Assembly (NCBI GenBank): GCA_001972305.1
Contig: BDDD01000561.1
Span: 165,974 to 229,973, forward strand
Length of the DNA: 64,000 bases
Direction: 5' to 3'
From: Cephalotus follicularis
Taxonomy: Eukaryota; Streptophyta; Magnoliopsida; Oxalidales; Cephalotaceae
The position numbers were made by a program, and so were the translations under genes. The notes below the pieces were generated by a model, which saw nothing but the letters and a program-made list of their open reading frames with translations, made no database searches and was not told the DNA's origin. Below are positions 13,054 through 25,859 of the stretch, piece after piece; the stretch's first letter is position 1; each line of letters opens with the position of its first letter.

Positions 13054-14214
13054 GACCGTTTGGTATGTCAATTTATCGTTCTTATATTTCTAGGGGCGTA
13101 ATTATAAATTTTTAAAGGTTATGATTTTAGTCGTTTCAAGGTTCTTTTCGCTGACATCATAAATGAATCATCGGGAGTTGTTTGCCGTGATTTTGGGGTC
13201 AAATTCACGTTCCGAGATTGTTTAGTGGGCCAATTTATAGTTCTTATATTTCTAGGGGCGTAATTGTAAATTTTAAAAAGTTATGTTTTAGGTCGTTTCA
13301 GGATTTCTTTTTGCAGACAACATAAAAGCAATGTCGTAAGTTCTTTGCCGTGATTTTGGGGGTCAAATTCGCATTTCGAGACCGTTTAGTGGGTCAATTT
13401 ATCGTTCTTATATTTCTAGGGGCATAATTATAAATTTTGAAAAGTTATGTTTTAAGTCGTTTCAAGGTTTCTTTTTCAGACAACATATATGCATCGTCGT
13501 AAGTTATTTTCTGTGATTTTGGGTTCAAATTCGCGTTCTGATATCGTTTAGTGGGTCAATTTATCGTTCTTATATTTCTAGGGGCGCAATTGTAAATTTT
13601 AAAAAGTTATTATTTAATTCGTTTCAGGGATTCTTTTTATAGACAACATAAATGCATCATCGTAAGTTGTTTTTTGTGATTTTAGGGTCAAATTCGCGTT
13701 CCGAGATCATTTAGTGGGTCGATTTATCTTTCTTATATTTCCAAGGGCGTAATTGTAAATTTTGGAAAGTTATGTTTTAAGTCGTTTCAGTGTTTCTTTT
13801 TGCATATCACATAAATGCATCGTAGTAACTTGTTGGCCGATATTTTGGGGTCAAATTCGCGTTCCAAGATCGTTTAGTTTGTCAATTTATCGTCCTTATA
13901 TTTTTAGGGTTGCAATTGTAGATTTTGAAAAGTCATGAATTAAGTCGTTTCAATGTTTCATTTTGCAAGGAACATAAATGCATTATCGTGAGTTGTTTGC
14001 CGTGATTTTGGAGTCAAATTCGTGTTCTGGGATCGTTTATCGAGTCAAGTTACCGTTCTTATATTTCTATGGGCATAATTGTAAATTTAAAAAAAAATAT
14101 GATTTAAGACGTTTCAGGGTTTCTTTTTACAAACAACATAAATACATCGTCGTAAGTTGTTTGCCGTGATTTTGAGGTCAAATTCTTGTTCCGAGATCGT
14201 TTAGTAGGTCAATT
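13054..14214. repeat. Satellite array block 2
   Basis: This continues the 163-bp array interrupted at 9083. Its first monomers pair with 7791-8350 in the higher-order register, including the CAACATATATGCATCGTCG variant near 13483 that matches about 8203. The block ends at the CAATT target copy (14210-14214) of the next element. Confidence 0.93.
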
Positions 14215-14875
14215 TGTAACCCCCTAAACGCCAAGGGTCAAACCGCAAGGTTTGACGCGCTATCAACGGCATCATTCAATAAATTTCGTAAAATTAAAAA
14301 CATTTAATCAATATAATAATGTTCATACAACATTATTTAAATGGTAGCTCTGCCACATCCCGGCAGGTCATATTACAATCACACCATAAACTTCAAGGTC
14401 ATCGAACTACAACTTGGAGGAGGAGACTTACCCTGGTTCAGTCTTCGGCTTGCTGCGAAGCTCCACTTGTACCTGACCCATTACATTAAAATGCAATGGG
14501 TCAGCAACCACTGGTTGTGTAGGAACCCCTACCCATGTATATGTGGAGTGCAATGCATCAGATATAATATGTATGCTATGTGAGATGCAGTAAGAACAGC
14601 GCAATACATTCAGTACAATTATTCATTCCATAACAATCATTAGCAGTCAAAACAGTCCATATAAATCCTTCTGCGGCATTCTCTACTTAAGGAGGAGTGG
14701 TAACGCACTCCAGACGTTGAAGGCAAAGAAACCGGGAGGAATAAACATTACAATTTAGGCAGACCAGTTCCTCAGGTCCTCGGCTTCAAGAAGAGCAATA
14801 TTCGCGCTCTAGGCGTTATAGGCAGAGGAGAGGAACATAAACATTCATTAAATAGTATCAGTTGTTCAATTAATG

Positions 14876-15060
14876 TGGCTCATCTCGGTCGGTGATCCAC
14901 TGGCTCATCTCGGTCGGTGATCCACTGGCTCATCTCGGTCGGTGATCCATTGGCTCATCTCAATCGATGATCCATTGGGCTATCTCGGTGACCCACCTGG
15001 TTCAGCTCAATTTGGTGACCCATTAGGTCATCTCGGAAATAGCCATACTGCCTCATCTCG
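14876..15060. repeat. About 25-bp tandem repeat in LTR F1
   Basis: A unit with GGCTCATCTCGGTCGGTGAT and a short tail repeats three times nearly perfectly, then continues in degraded form. The same repeat, more diverged, is in F2 at 22440-22640. Confidence 0.85.
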
Positions 15061-15399
15061 GTTGGTGATCCCCGTAGGGCTTATCTTAGTGATGATCCAG
15101 TCCATTTCATTACACTAACATTATTATTACATTAACATTTTACCATAAGGTCTACCTTTATTACTACATTAAACCACGTTCCTTGCCAAAGTCATAATAT
15201 ACTATATTAATATAATCTCAATGTTGCACTTCATCCATTTATTCACACTAACCAGGCCCAAGCTCATAACGCATGCATAAATTGGGAGAGCCCGGGCACT
15301 GAGTACACGTTATGAATGGCCCAGTATTCGTCACGTGGTAAGTTGGGCGCTAGATTCATCTTCATCGTGTATTCTCTCTGTAAAGCACACGAGGCAGCC

Positions 15400-16090
15400 T
15401 ATTGGGATAAAGGCAGGGGACAATACACGCTAGAAATGCATGCTCGGCTCATGGCTGCCTGCGTGGGACGCATATCAGTGGATGACACATGATTGGGAGA
15501 CATGGTCGTCTCATGAGCGCATGCATGGGGTGCAGGGTGGAGGACAACTCTATGTATGCATGGTAACCCAGGTGCCATGCTCTGGCGCGTACTCGGTGTA
15601 TTGCAGAGGACAACAATGGCGCTCTTCACCTGCGCATCCTCGGACGCATGGTAGAGGAGGGCTCTGGCGTCTTGGATGAGCGGTGTATAGCTCCTCGGTA
15701 CATGGTGCTGGTGCGACACTTGTCCTCGGTGAAGGCACTGGTGCATCCCCAGCGCCATGGTACTGGATGTGATGCATGGCAGAGGACGATGGTGTCCTCC
15801 GCTCAAGGTGTCCTCGGGCATTTACAATGGTCATGACGCATGCAAAGGACAACGGCGTCCTCTGGACTTGGCGTCCCCGGGCATCACGGTGGTATGTATC
15901 GCATGCAGAGGACAATGGAGCCCTCTACATTTGGTATCCTGGGGTGTTTTGCCTCGGGTGTTTTTCTGTGGATGGTGAAGAGCTCAGCACTTTGTGTCCT
16001 CGATGCCTTGGCATGCACAGGATGCATGTAGTGGACAATGGTGTCCTCGGTGCCTGGTCACCTTGACATGGCTCCATGGGCGTTTTCGCA
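15400..16090. repeat. Cluster of GAGGAC-N6-GTCCTC inverted repeats in LTR F1
   Basis: Short inverted repeats recur at irregular spacing: GAGGACGATGGTGTCCTC at 15782-15799, AGGACAACGGCGTCCT near 15846, GAGGACAATGGAGCCCTC near 15909 and a TGGACAATGGTGTCCT variant near 16033. Each is usually preceded by GCATG(C/G)(C/A)AGA. Because the units are palindromic, both strands give long overlapping frames, which should not be read as genes. The matching region in F2 is 23130-23990. Confidence 0.8.
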
Positions 16091-16396
16091 CCTCAGGCGA
16101 TGCGTGTTCAGACGCATGAAACAGGGGAAAAATTGGCCACTTAATCGTTACACTTAGATGGACATTTTGCATAGGTCACATGCCATGCAAGTTCAGGCGC
16201 ATGACAAAAGAAGTACGACATGTGACGTTCCTAGAGGATAATTTACACTCATTTTATCCTAGCATTTCCTAATGCATTCATAGGCAATTATTTTATACTA
16301 ACAGTAGCACATCCACATATCAATTGAAATTAATAGGAAGTGCTGGTAGGAGATCCTACCTCAGTTCCTCTGGAGTCAAAATGCTTTCCTTTGCTC

Positions 16397-18897
16397 TGTA
16401 ACACCCGAAAATTCAATTTCATGTATTATTGTAATCCTCGATGTAATCTTTACCTTGGATTAATAAAAGGCAAATTTCCTGGTTGATATCTTGAATTCAA
16501 GATTAACTTAGAGCATTTGGAAGTGTGATTCTAAGTATAATTGTGGGGATTTTTGGCCTGGACAGCCGACTGGTGCAATATACCAGCCGACTGTTGGACT
16601 AAAGTGGGAGGCAGTCGACTGGCGTGAGGAACCAGTCGACTAGCCAGCTATCGTGACATTTGGTAACAGGCTGCCAGGCGAGGCAGCCAACTGCCAGGGA
16701 AAGGCAGCCGACTGGATCGTGACCTGTTTTTTTTGCATGTGACGAGATCACGTGCAGCCCTTGATAAGATAACTTGCAGGCACCATCTGATCATAAATAG
16801 AATATGTTGGGCATGCACCATCACGTCAGGACCTGCAAAGACAGAGAGGAAGAGAAAGGGGGACATGTGGGTGAGCATGCATGTGATATTGAGAGGAATG
16901 GGCTTTTATGCCATGCAAAGGGGTTGAAGGAGAGAAGACTGCATAAAATGCTTCCTGCCTTCGTCTCTCTCACCCTACAATCTAATATTAATGAACCAGA
17001 GAGATTGAGAGCAAAGACAGTGAGAATTTGAGTGAGAAATAGTGAGGAAGTGAGAGGATCCTCCATTGTTAAAGCTTGGAGCTTGGATTGAAGCTGCTGG
17101 ACTGTTCTTGGAGCTAGTGGGAAGCTCAAGGATTCTGGAAAGGAGACACAAAGGGGTGGACTTTTGATTTCTAACTTGAAGTCAAAGGTAGGGGTAGTTG
17201 TAGAGAGTTTTATGCATGCACTTTGAGTTTAAGGACAATGATATTATAAATGAATGGTACAGTTGTTTTGGCTGTGGATTCCAGTAGTGTTGATGTTATG
17301 GTTATTGTTGATAGATAATCTAGCATGCTTACTGAATTTTGAATGGAGAATTGGAATGGTTTTCATGCAATGCCATATTTGGGTGTCATTTGAATTATGA
17401 TAAAAACAGTGAATAATGCATGAATTGAGTTGTATTTCAGACCAATGTATGATCATGGATGATATTCTGAGGTTTGAATACATGTGAATAAGTTCAGTTG
17501 CTTGATTGGATGAATTAACAGTGAGTTGTTGTGACTGTCCAACCCAGAACAGCCGACTGCTCAATTAAAGCAGTCGACTGGCATGTAATACCAGTCGACT
17601 ACGCATGCAATGTTACCCAGAACAGTCGACTGTCGAAGGAAGGCAGTCGACTGCCTGGTACTCGTGATGAACAAGTCGACTGCTTGGGAAGAGCAGTCGA
17701 CTGACTCAAGGATCCAGCCGACTGTTATGGAAAAACAGTTGACTGTTACAGTAGAAATGGGACTTTTAGAGAAGGAGACAAGCCTAGGTTAATTACCAAC
17801 AACCCTAGGTGCATTCTGAGCATATGTTTGCATTATTACTGTGAATTGCAGTATGGTTGATTTCTAAAAAGTGTTAACCATTTTGAAAAGATTGCATGAT
17901 TATTATAATCATTATTGTACGAAAATATATATATTTGTCAAACATATGATATTTTCGAAATGGCTGGGGAAGTATCCCCAAATACAGAGAAATGTTTTAA
18001 AGGATTGACTATGCAATCCAAATGTATTGTTTTAAGTTTTATAACTTATTTCAACTTGTGAACGGAGTAATATATTTTAAACAAATATATTTGATCAAGT
18101 GATTATACTTTATTGCTTGAATTGTGCTGTGCAATACTTGTGACTGTTGGGTTAGCCATCGTGCTAAATAACATACGGAGGACTTGCTCCTAACCGTTCG
18201 CAAACGGGATAGGGTAAGAGTGCATGACGTTGGGGCCAGGACGTGGCAACGGTTATGATGACTTGTTTGTCTGGTTCCTTTTGGGACATACTTATTGCTT
18301 GTGTTGATACAACTTACGGAGTTATTCTTGTACGGTGAACATGCATATATTTTTATATGTACATACGGAGAAATATTTATTGTGAAAATTACATGACATG
18401 CTGCATCACTATGCATTCATTCATGATACGCATTACCTTGACCTTAATCTGTATTCATAAACTTATCTACTTAGCCGAGTGAGGACAAAGGCTAACCCCT
18501 ACTGTAACAGATTGATGGAGTGGTTTGTGAGATGGAGCATGCTTGGAGACTTAAAGAGAAGACTTTGTAGTTTCTCTTATTTTATGTACTGGATTATGGA
18601 ACAATGATTATGTAATTTGGATTTTGTAACTTGGGTTATTTTGTTATTATCTCGTACTGTATTATTATTTCACGCTCCGTTTATGGGCGATCGACACTAA
18701 TGTTGGGATTTGTTATAACTTATTGGGCATCACGTAGTATGGGATGCGTGATGCGTATTTAGATTCGGCTCATTTATGTTATTGCTTCCGCTATCGAAGG
18801 TTTTTATTATTGGTAAATTGCATGAGCTGGATTTTTTTATGTTGATTGCCTTACCACTTTATATGTTGTCTATAAATTGGGGAACGGGGGCGTGACA
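16397..18897 (+). mobile_element. LTR (family G), nested in F1; probable solo LTR
   Basis: Starts TGTAACACCCG and ends GGGCGTGACA, 2501 bp, with no coding region. It has the common LTR plan: palindrome cluster 1 (16561-16712), TATA-like GCATAAAAT near 16941, a hairpin GATTTC/GAAGTC (17166-17183), donor-like AAAG|GTAGGGG (GT at 17188), palindrome cluster 2 (17548-17752) and acceptor-like CTAACCCCTAC...CAG ending at 18510. The left flank is TGCTC (16392-16396), but the next TGCTC on the right is at 18913-18917, after a 15-bp filler. A clean target duplication is therefore missing. Confidence 0.78.
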
Positions 18898-19463
18898 CAC
18901 AATTTCTTCAATTGCTCCTGGTTTGCACTGGCTTCTTTCTCCCCTGGATCTTCCTTTTCTTTCAAGAATGGAAATGGTAGGGATTATATGAGAGAGGAGA
19001 AAGGGAGACAAGAATTTTCCAGATTTCTTCCTCCCTTTGTCTCTTTCTCCTCCTTTTTAACAGTAGTCGTCCCCACCATTTCACTCTTCCTTTTATAGCC
19101 TTTATGGAATTCTCTAGAAGTCCATGGATATTGGCTGCCAATTCTCCATGTCGTGGGCTGAGGATTAAAAGAATTTGGGCCAGCTTCTCTCTTATTTCTT
19201 TGGACCCAAAGTCTCCTTTTTCTCCCTCAAAACCATTTCAGGCCCAATTTCCATTATTTCATTAATTCAATTACAAGTCGGGCTATAACATTCCCAAGCC
19301 CAATTACAATTTAGTCCACTACCATACAATTTCGTTCAAGACCCAAAAGCCATAATTTCAATTCCAGTCCAATAACAATATATTTTAGGCCTGAAATACC
19401 GTTCCTTAAAATACTATACATTTATACATATATATTCAATTTATAAAAATTCCGGATATTACA

Positions 19464-21650
19464 CAATTTATCGTTCTTACATTTCTAGGGGCGTAATTGT
19501 AAATTTTGAAAAATTATGTTTTAAGTCGTTTATGAGTTTCATTTTGCAGACAACATAAAATGCATCGTCGTAAGTTGTTTACCATGATTTTGGGGTCAAA
19601 TTCATGTTCCGATATTGTTTAGTGGATCAATTTATCGTTCTTATGTTTCTAGGGGCGTAATTTTAAATTTTAAAAAGTTATGTTTTAAGTCGTTTTCGAG
19701 TTTCCTTTAAAAGACAACATAAATGCATCTTCGTAAGTTTTTTGCCGTGATATTGGGGTCAAATTCGTGTTCCGAGATCGTTTAGTGTGTCAATTTATCG
19801 TTCTTATATTTGTAGGAGCGTAATTGTAAATTTTAAAAAGTTAAGTTTTAAGTCGTTTCAGTGTTTCCATTTGCAAACAACATAAATGCTTCGTCGTGAG
19901 TTGTTTGCCGCTATTTTGAGGTCAAATTCGCGTTCCGAGATCGTTTAGTGGGTCAATTTACTGTTCTTATATTTTTTTGGGCATAACTGTAAATTTTGAA
20001 AAGTTATGTTTTAAGTCGTTTCCGGGTTTCTTTTTACAGACAACATAAATGCATCGTCGTAAGTTTTTTGCCATGATTTTGCGGTCAAATTTCCGTTCTG
20101 TGATCCTTTAGTGGGTCAATTTATCGTTCTTCTATTTCTATGGGCATAATTGTAAATTTTGAAAAGTTTTGATTGAAGTCGTTTCAGGATTTCTTTTTTG
20201 GACAACAGAAATGCATCGTCGTGTGATGCTTGCCGTGATTTTGGAATCAAATTCGCGTTCCAAGATCATTTTGTGGGTCAATTTATCGTTATTATATTTT
20301 TAGGGGTGTAATTATAAATTTCCAAAAGTTATGTTTTAGGTCGTTGCAGGGTTTCTTTTTGCATACAACATAAATGCATCTTCGTAAGTTTTTTGCTGTG
20401 ATTTTGGGATAAAATTCACGTTCAGAGATCATTTAGTGGGTCAGTTTATCGCTTTTATGTTTCGAGGGGCGTAATTTCAAATTTCTAAAAGTTATGTTTT
20501 AAGTCGTTTCTGGATTTCTTTTTGCAGACAACATATATGCATCATCGTAAGTTGTTTGACGTGATTTTGGTGTCAAATTAGTGTTTCGAGATCGTTTAGT
20601 GGGTTAATTTATCTTTGTTATATTTTTAGGGCTGTTATTGAAAATTTCTAAAACTTATGTTTTAGGTTGTTTCAGTGTATCTTTTTGTATACAACATAAA
20701 TGCATCGTCGTAATATTTTTGCCATGATTTGACGGTCAAATTCGCATTCCGAGACCATTCAGTGCGTCAATTTATCGTACATATATTTGTAGGGGCATAA
20801 TTGTAAATTTCAAACAGTGATGAGTTTAGTTGTTTTAGGGTTTCTTTTTGCTAACAACATAAATGAATCGATGTGAGTTGTTTGCCATGATTTTGGGGTC
20901 AAATTCACGTTCCGAGATCGTTTAGTGGATCAATTTATCGTTCTTATATTTCTATGGGCATAATTGTAAATTTTGAAAAGTTATGTTTTAGGTCGTTTCA
21001 ACGTATCTTTTTGCAGACAACATAAAAGCATCATCGTACGTTGTTTGCCGTGATTTTGGGGTCAAATTCGCGTTCCGAGATCGTTATGTGAGTCAGTTAA
21101 TATTTCTTGGGGTGTAATTGTAAATTTTGAAAAGTTATGTTTTAAGTTGTATCAGGGTTTCTTTTTCAGACAACATTTATGCATCATCGTAAGTTGTTTT
21201 CCGTGATTTTGGGTTCAAATTCGCATTCTGAGATCGTTTAGTTGATCAATTTATCGTTCTTATAGTTCTAGGGGCGTAATTATAAATTTTGAAAAGTTAT
21301 CATTTAATTCGTTTTAGGGTTTCTTTTTACAGACAACATAAATGTATCGCCGTTAGTTGTTTGTTGTAATTTTGGGGTGAAATTCCCGTTCCGAGATAGT
21401 TTAGCGGGTCAATTTATCATTCTTATATTTTTAGGGGCGTAATTGTAAATTATGAAAGGTTATTTTTAAGTCGTTTCAGTGTTTCTTTTTGTATATCACA
21501 TAAATGAATCGTCATAAGTTGTTTGCATTTATTTTGGGGTCAAATTCGCGATCCAAGATCGTTTAGTGGGTCAATTTATCGTTTTTATATTTTTAGGGTC
21601 GTAATTGTAGATTTTGAAAAGTCATAAATTAAGTCGTTTCAGGGTTTCTT
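19464..21650. repeat. Satellite array block 3
   Basis: The same 163-bp monomer, about 13 copies, continues after the CAATT target copy of F1. Variant order at 20570-21240 (a GTGTATCTTTTT monomer, an ACGGTCAAATT-like monomer, then an ACATTTATGCATC monomer) parallels the higher-order register of block 1, with more divergence. The block ends with the TTCTT target copy (21646-21650). Confidence 0.93.
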
Positions 21651-24600
21651 TGTAACACCCCAAACCCCAAGGGTCAACCCCCAAGGTTTGACGCGCAACT
21701 AACAGTATCATTCATTATCCAATATTCAGCGAAAATTTAAAACTTTTAACAATGTAATAATGCATGCGGAATAAATCAAATTAAATATCATATGCGTGGA
21801 TAAACCCTGTGTTATACATTACTATTTACAAAAGCTCTGCCACAAGTCGGCAGGTCATAAAACAAAAGTACAATATAATTATACTCCTACGTCGTCGAAC
21901 TGCAATAAGAGGGAGGAGACTCACCCAGGGCTTCAATCTTCAGCTTGCTTGCGAAGCTCCACCTGTACCTGACCCATTACATCAAAATGCAATGGGTCAG
22001 TGACCACTGGTCGTGTAGGAACTACAACCCACTCATGCATGTAGATGGAGATGTTGCAGTGAGTATGCAATGCAATGAGATGCAATAATAACCGTACAGT
22101 ATAACACTTAATTCATTCGTTACTAGCAGTCAATAACAGTACGATCCATTCCGTATCATTCTTTAATAGTCATTCACAATCATTAACCGTCATAATGAAT
22201 CCTTCTTCGGCATCCCCTACTAAAGGAGGAGCAATAACGCACTCCAGACGTTAAGGCAGAGGAGCTGGGACAGGAATAATCATTACATTTTAGGCAGATC
22301 GGTTCCTCAGGTTCCTCGGCTGTAGGAAGAGCAATATACGTGCTCTAGGCGTTTTAAGCAGAGGAGAGGAACATAAACATTATACAGTAACAGTAACAGT
22401 CATTCAGTACACTATACAGTAATAATAACAGTAACAGTAATAGTCAGTGTGGCTCATCTCGATCGGTGATCAGTCGGCTCATCTCAATTGGTGATCAGAC
22501 GGCTCATATCGGTCGGTGATCCGTTGGCTATCTCGGTGATCCTCCAGGCTCATCTCAAAGATAGCCTTGCCGGCTCATCTCAATCGTTGATCTGACGGCT
22601 CATCTCAGTCGGTGAGCAGTTAGCTCATCTCAATTGGTGATCAGGCACAGTACAGTACATTGACATTACATTAACAGTACATTACACTACATTTACTACG
22701 TTGACATTTATAACATTACCTTAAAATTTATCATAGGGTCTGCCTTTATCATTTAATTACAGTACATTTACCAATTTTTCTCTAAAATTATTATCACTAT
22801 AATCACTACACTTTTCATTTATATTTCTCTGCACTTATCACTAATTCACTTATCTCTCACTTCACTCATATGCACTTATCATTCTATTATATAATTCTCT
22901 TCACTGTTGCCGTCATTTCAATATACTCATTTCTATCATGCATTCACTATGATTATTCATAGGCATCTAAGGTCGGGCGTATAACTGCATGTGCAGGACA
23001 CATGCTATGGCATGCACAGTCCATAATGCGTGCACTGGTCGCTCGTTCAAGAATGCATGCGGCAAGTAACTGGGTACTACACTAAAGTGCCTGCAACAGG
23101 TAGCGCATGCATTGAAGGTGCTCGGCGCCGTGGCGTGATGGGCGTAAGCATTGGACGCCGCTCAGTATCATAGCGCACGCTCGGTATACATGTATGACGT
23201 ACCTGAGCATCATCTGGCATACACATGCGTTATAGCAGAGGACGAGCTCGGCAGTGCTCATGGCAGAGGACGATGGTGTCCTCAGGCGCTACGATGGTGC
23301 GTGACGCGCGCAGAGGACAATGGCGTCCTCTGCACCCTGACACCTCGGCACACTCCTAGAGCAGGCATGGCGCACCTCGGCACTAGACACCTCGACGTGT
23401 ATCCTCGGCGCCTATCATTGGACGCATGGCAGAGAAACCCACGGTTGGCTCCTCAACACGTACAACATTGGTGCGTCCTCGGCCTCGTCTATCGAGAACT
23501 CAGGTGAGTTACCGGAAACACACAACAGAGGAGAGCTCTCATCCTCTGCACTTGGCGCAATGGGCATATCGGGACATAGGTTCCTCTGCACAATCGTCAT
23601 CTCGGCTCATAGTGGAGGATGTCATGCTCCAATGTGTGGCAGAGGATGGTTTAGCGTATACTACTATTGGACGCATGGCAGAGAAGAGCCATACGCGAGT
23701 GGAGAGCTCTGGCGGTCGACTTTGCATGCTGATAACACATGCAGACAGGGGAGAGCTCGACATGTACGGTGTTAATGGCAGAGGGGAGTGCTTCGGCGCC
23801 GTGTCATGCTCGGGAAGCATGCAGAGGAGAACGCGGCACCGTGGCATGACGTACTAGGGTGCATGGCACCTCAGTTGCGTGTCCTCAGACCCCAAGATGT
23901 ACGACACTGGCATCCTCTGTATAATAGCTCCTCTACACAATGGTTTCCTCTGCGCATACGTTCGAAAGCTTAGGACGCATGCACAGGGCGCACGCATTGG
24001 GGAAGCTTGGACATATACATGCTACATTTTGAATACCTGCTCCTGGTGCTAAGGTGCGTGTGTAAAGTACTAGAGGATGTCATATTTTCTTTAAGGATAA
24101 ATATTCACTATGTGTAACAACCATGACTCACAGAGGACCATTAAATCCATCATAGTCAGTTTGCCCCGTATCCTCTATCTAATTCTAACCTAAGCATTCA
24201 TCATTACTATTTATAATAGTACACAGTAGAAGAGAAGACACTGAGTAGGAGTAGTTCCTACCTGGAATTGATGAACTCCAGTACACTTTATTTACCTTCA
24301 CTTCTCCCTCTTAGCTCATTCACTTCACTGGTAGCTCTCCCTGTCTCATTCTCTCCAAAACAGCAGTAGCCAACAACTCACTCTCCTATTCCTTTAAATA
24401 GCCAATCCATGGGAGGCTCTGGAACCAGCCACACAATTACAACACTTCCTTTACAAAATGGACTGAGGACCAAGGAGTTGGCCCAATTCACTTTTTCCTC
24501 TTTTAAATCCAATTCCAGCCCAAAAGATATTAATATATTAACATATGTTAAACCCAAATACCATTTATCCATTTCTTCATTCATTTATCATAATTTGGCC

Positions 24601-24771
24601 CAAATACCATAAGGCCCAATTCCGAGTCCAAAACATCATTTCTTCATTTCAATCTAATAATAGTATTCCATTTCGGGTCCAATTCCATCCTTTAATATTT
24701 ATAAAATTCCGGGTATTACATTTTGGGCCCAATTTCCACTCCTCAATTATATATAAATTTCGGGTATTACA
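21651..24771 (-). mobile_element. Solo LTR, family F (copy F2)
   Basis: Starts TGTAACACCCC, ends TCGGGTATTACA, with TTCTT on both sides (21646-21650 and 24772-24776); 3121 bp and no gag or pol. It aligns along its length with F1. Read on minus it shows a TATA-like TATTTAAAGG near 24398, a TGGAGTT...AATTCCA hairpin (24263-24280) touching CAG|GTAGGA, the GAGGAC..GTCCTC cluster (23130-23990), about 25-bp repeats (22440-22640) and an inverted repeat with TGACCCATT arms (21970-21999). The last 51 bp (24721-24771) repeat the terminal motif, so two GGGTATTACA ends lie in tandem; only the outer one abuts the target copy. Confidence 0.85.
23130..23990. repeat. Cluster of GAGGAC-N6-GTCCTC inverted repeats in LTR F2
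   Basis: Perfect 18-bp examples are at 23266-23283 and 23312-23329. Many partial ones contain GGCAGAGGA and CCTC(G/A)GC. This is the F2 equivalent of 15400-16090 and again creates spurious frames on both strands. Confidence 0.75.
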
Positions 24772-25499
24772 TTCTTTTTGCAGGCAACAAAATGCGTCGT
24801 CGTGAGTTGTTTGCCGTGATTTTAGGGTCAAATTCGCGTTCCGATACCGTTTATTCGGTCAATTTATAGTTCTTATATTTTTAGGGGCGTAATTATAAAT
24901 TTTAAACAGTTATGTTTTAAGTCGTTTCTGGGTTTCTTTTTGCAGACAACATCATTGTATCGTCGTAAATTTTTTGCCATGATTTTGGGGTAAAATTCGC
25001 GTTCTGAGATCCTTTTGTGGGTCAATTAATCGTTCTTATATTTGTAGGGGCGCTATTGTAAATTTAAAAAATTTATGTTTTAAGTTTTTTAAGAGTTTCT
25101 TTTTGCAGACAAAATAAATGCATCGCCGTGAGTTGTTTGTCATTATTGCGGGGTCAAATTCGTATTCCAAGATAGTTTAATGGGTCAATTTATCATTCTT
25201 ATATTTTTATGGGCGTAATTGTAAATTTCAAAAAGTTATGTTTTAAGTCGTTTCTGGTTTTCTTTTTATAGACAACATAAATCCCTCGCATGAGTTATTC
25301 GCCGTGATTTTGGTGTCAAATTTGGGTTCCGATATCGTCCAGTGGGTCAACTTATCGTTCTTATATTTGTAGGGGCCTAATTGTAATTTTTTAAAAGTTA
25401 AGTTTTAAGTCGTTTCAGGGTTTCTTTTTGCATACAACATAAATGTATCGTCGTAAATTGTTTGCCGTTATTTTGGTGTCAAATTCAAGGTTTCGAGAT
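24772..25499. repeat. Satellite array block 4
   Basis: About 4.5 monomers of the 163-bp satellite lie between F2 and T1. The block begins with target copy TTCTT (24772-24776) and ends with target copy GAGAT (25495-25499). Confidence 0.93.
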
Positions 25500-25852
25500 T
25501 GTAACGCCCGGGATTTTCATTTATGTGTAATATTGCTTTTCCCAATGTAATTTTACTCCTTATGCTAATGAGAATCGTGTTTTCCCTCTTTCCCGTGTTG
25601 AAATGTTGCAAGAAAGTGTGTTGTTGTGTGTTTTGTGCAGGGGCAGCCGACTGCCACAGGGAGGCAGCCGACTGGACCCTTGCTGGGGCGTGGCAGCCAG
25701 CTGCTGTGAGGAGGCAGCCGACTGGTGGGAGTGTCGGCAGAAACAGCCGACTACCATGCGCCAGACAGCCCACATGCTATCTGCCTTAAGTGACAAAAGG
25801 GAGAGTGTTTTGGTATTATTACAAATTGCAGAGGAGGGGCCGGGGGTTTCTC

Positions 25853-25859
25853 CATAAAA
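25853..25859 (+). promoter_or_regulatory. TATA-like box of T1 LTR
   Basis: CATAAAA follows a GC-rich stretch and precedes a pyrimidine-rich region (CTTTTCTCTTCTC), a usual setting for plant transcription starts. Boxes of the same type lie at the equivalent place in LTRs G (about 16941), H (about 35968) and C (about 40226). The start site itself is inferred. Confidence 0.6.

Larger units (their letters stand above)
14215..19463 (-). mobile_element. Solo LTR, family F (copy F1), carrying a nested LTR
   Basis: Starts TGTAACCCCCT, ends GGATATTACA, flanked by CAATT on both sides (14210-14214 and 19464-19468). Without the nested LTR at 16397-18897 it is about 2.75 kb and has no gag, pol or primer site, so a solo LTR is the simplest reading. 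I infer minus orientation because TGTAATATCCGG on the minus strand looks like an LTR start and a donor-like GAG|GTAGGA lies on minus near 16355. It contains about 25-bp repeats (14876-15060), an inverted repeat with TGACCCATT arms (14474-14503), and a palindrome-rich region (15400-16090) with GAGGAC..GTCCTC inverted repeats. Confidence 0.82.

Noticed and set aside
15399..15978. Overlapping frames of 60-140 codons on both strands at 15399-15978 and 23151-23857
   Set aside because: GC-richer palindromic repeats (GAGGAC..GTCCTC) remove stops on both strands; no known domain and the frames are not kept between F1 and F2.
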